Origin: a candidate division Zixibacteria bacterium DG_27
GTDB lineage: Bacteria; Zixibacteria; MSB-5A5; DG-27
DNA: 6,879 nucleotides
Direction of reading: 5' to 3'
Assembly: GCA_001302725.1 (NCBI GenBank)
Contig: LIZU01000062.1
Location: forward strand, 1 to 6,879
Position 1 is the stretch's first letter, and the number at the start of each line of letters is the position of its first letter. A program made the translations under genes and the position numbers. Shown piece by piece: positions 6,141-6,879 of the stretch. Under the pieces are notes generated by a model that worked only from the letters and a program-made list of their open reading frames with translations, had not been told where the DNA came from and did not search any database.

Positions 6141-6879
6141 TCACCCTCGAGTAGAATCGGTGGCGCTGTTCCAGCGGTGCAGAATGAGAATCAGGACGAA
6201 AGCCATCAAGAAAAGCACCAAAAGGAAAAGCAGATTGCGGTTCTGGGTGATCAAGGCCATCACCAGAAGGGAAAACAGCATGCTAGTGAGGTAGAAAAGC
6301 CACAGCGTTAACCTCCTGGAAAGACCCAGGTCCAAAAGGAAATGGTGAATATGACGGTTGTCTGCAACGTAGAACTTCTGTTTTCTCAGAGTTCTCCGGA
6401 AAAAGGTAGTCAAAGTCTCGATGATGGGCACCCCTAAGGCTATTATCGGCACCGTCAGAGCGATGGCCGCCAAGCTTTTCGGCCACAGAATCGACATCAC
6501 TGCAAACATGTATCCCAGAAAGAGGGAGCCGGAATCCCCCATAAAGATCTTCGCCGGAGGGTAGTTGTATCTCAAGAAGGCCAAACAGACCCCGAGGAGA
6601 CCGGCGGCAAGAAGTGCGGTTAAATGGATTTTTAGGATTATTCCGGCGGCAAAGAAGGTCAAGGCGACGATGACGGAGATGCCGGTGGCCAGACCGTCCA
6701 GACCGTCGATGAGGTTGATGGTGTTGCTCACTCCTATAAACCAGATTGCCGTCAGCGGATAGCTCAAGAATCCTAACTGAACCAACCCGTAGGAGGGGAG
6801 ATTGAAGAACCTGATGCGGTATCCGAAGAGGATGACCAACGCCACCGCCACCAATTGCCAGAACAGCTTCGTGGTCGGC
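6141..6879 (-). CDS. wecA: WecA/TagO-type undecaprenyl-phosphate sugar-1-phosphate transferase (5' end outside window)
   Basis: Enzymes of this membrane family move a HexNAc-1-phosphate, usually GlcNAc-1-phosphate from UDP-GlcNAc, onto undecaprenyl phosphate and so begin O-antigen, teichoic acid or related glycans. About 245 residues are visible, reading PTTKLFWQLVAVALV from the right edge, so the frame is open upstream and any TTG or later start inside would be false. Motifs in fragment numbering are NTINLIDGLDGLATG (52-66) with the catalytic-type aspartates Asp58 and Asp61, KIFMGDSGSLFLGY (110-123), and ADNRHIHHFLLDLGLS (172-187). The His-Ile-His-His form points to the WecA/TagO branch, not MraY. 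At least six hydrophobic segments are visible, the last at about 214-233. The stop TGA is one base from the accA start, so the two genes are probably cotranscribed. The exact sugar acceptor pathway cannot be told from this fragment. Confidence 0.92.
   Translation of the reverse strand, partial: PTTKLFWQLVAVALVILFGYRIRFFNLPSYGLVQLGFLSYPLTAIWFIGVSNTINLIDGLDGLATGISVIVALTFFAAGIILKIHLTALLAAGLLGVCLAFLRYNYPPAKIFMGDSGSLFLGYMFAVMSILWPKSLAAIALTVPIIALGVPIIETLTTFFRRTLRKQKFYVADNRHIHHFLLDLGLSRRLTLWLFYLTSMLFSLLVMALITQNRNLLFLLVLFLMAFVLILILHRWNSATDSTRG

Noticed and set aside
6852..6854. TTG as the start of the WecA-like gene
   Set aside because: The frame stays open to the window edge, and the preceding residues (PTTKLFWQ) fit the family, so this is an internal leucine codon of a truncated gene.

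Overview
The window is a tightly packed stretch of bacterial chromosome. All nine recognisable genes lie on the minus strand, so transcription runs from high to low coordinates. Intergenic gaps are 1 to 36 bases and several neighbours overlap. I see no RNA gene, mobile element, CRISPR array or phage signal. Every gene concerns the cell envelope or the supply of its precursors, except a small zinc-ribbon protein and a phosphotransferase-system (PTS) regulatory protein. The DNA is moderately GC-rich by eye. Start codons are often GTG or TTG, and ribosome sites of the GGAGG type are common.

In transcription order the layout is as follows. (1) 6879-6141: the C-terminal part of a WecA/TagO-type polyprenyl-phosphate sugar-1-phosphate transferase, running off the right edge. 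(2) 6139-5162: accA, the carboxyltransferase alpha subunit of acetyl-CoA carboxylase. (3) 5150-4986: a 54-residue Trm112/UPF0434-like zinc-ribbon protein. (4) 4949-4497: a stand-alone PTS EIIA (fructose/nitrogen type) protein. (5) 4489-1405 and on to 203: mreC, mreD, mrdA (PBP2) and rodA, the peptidoglycan elongation machinery, chained by stop/start overlaps. (6) 190-1: the first 63 residues of lgt, the prolipoprotein diacylglyceryl transferase, running off the left edge.

The genes fit one theme. The WecA-like enzyme starts a surface glycan on undecaprenyl phosphate. AccA feeds fatty-acid and phospholipid synthesis. MreC, MreD, PBP2 and RodA build the lateral wall. Lgt attaches diacylglycerol from phosphatidylglycerol to lipoproteins. 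The usual mreB is not next to mreC; the position holds a PTS EIIA gene, which is the most unusual feature of the layout and might link nutrient or phosphorylation state to envelope growth (inference).

The content indicates a rod-shaped, walled bacterium. The gene order does not match a familiar model organism, so a poorly sampled lineage is possible, but I cannot name a phylum from sequence alone. No system that is clearly new is present. The points most worth checking are the EIIA-elongasome linkage, an apparent Cys3-His version of a zinc site in PBP2, and a hairpin that might separate the accA block from the mre block.
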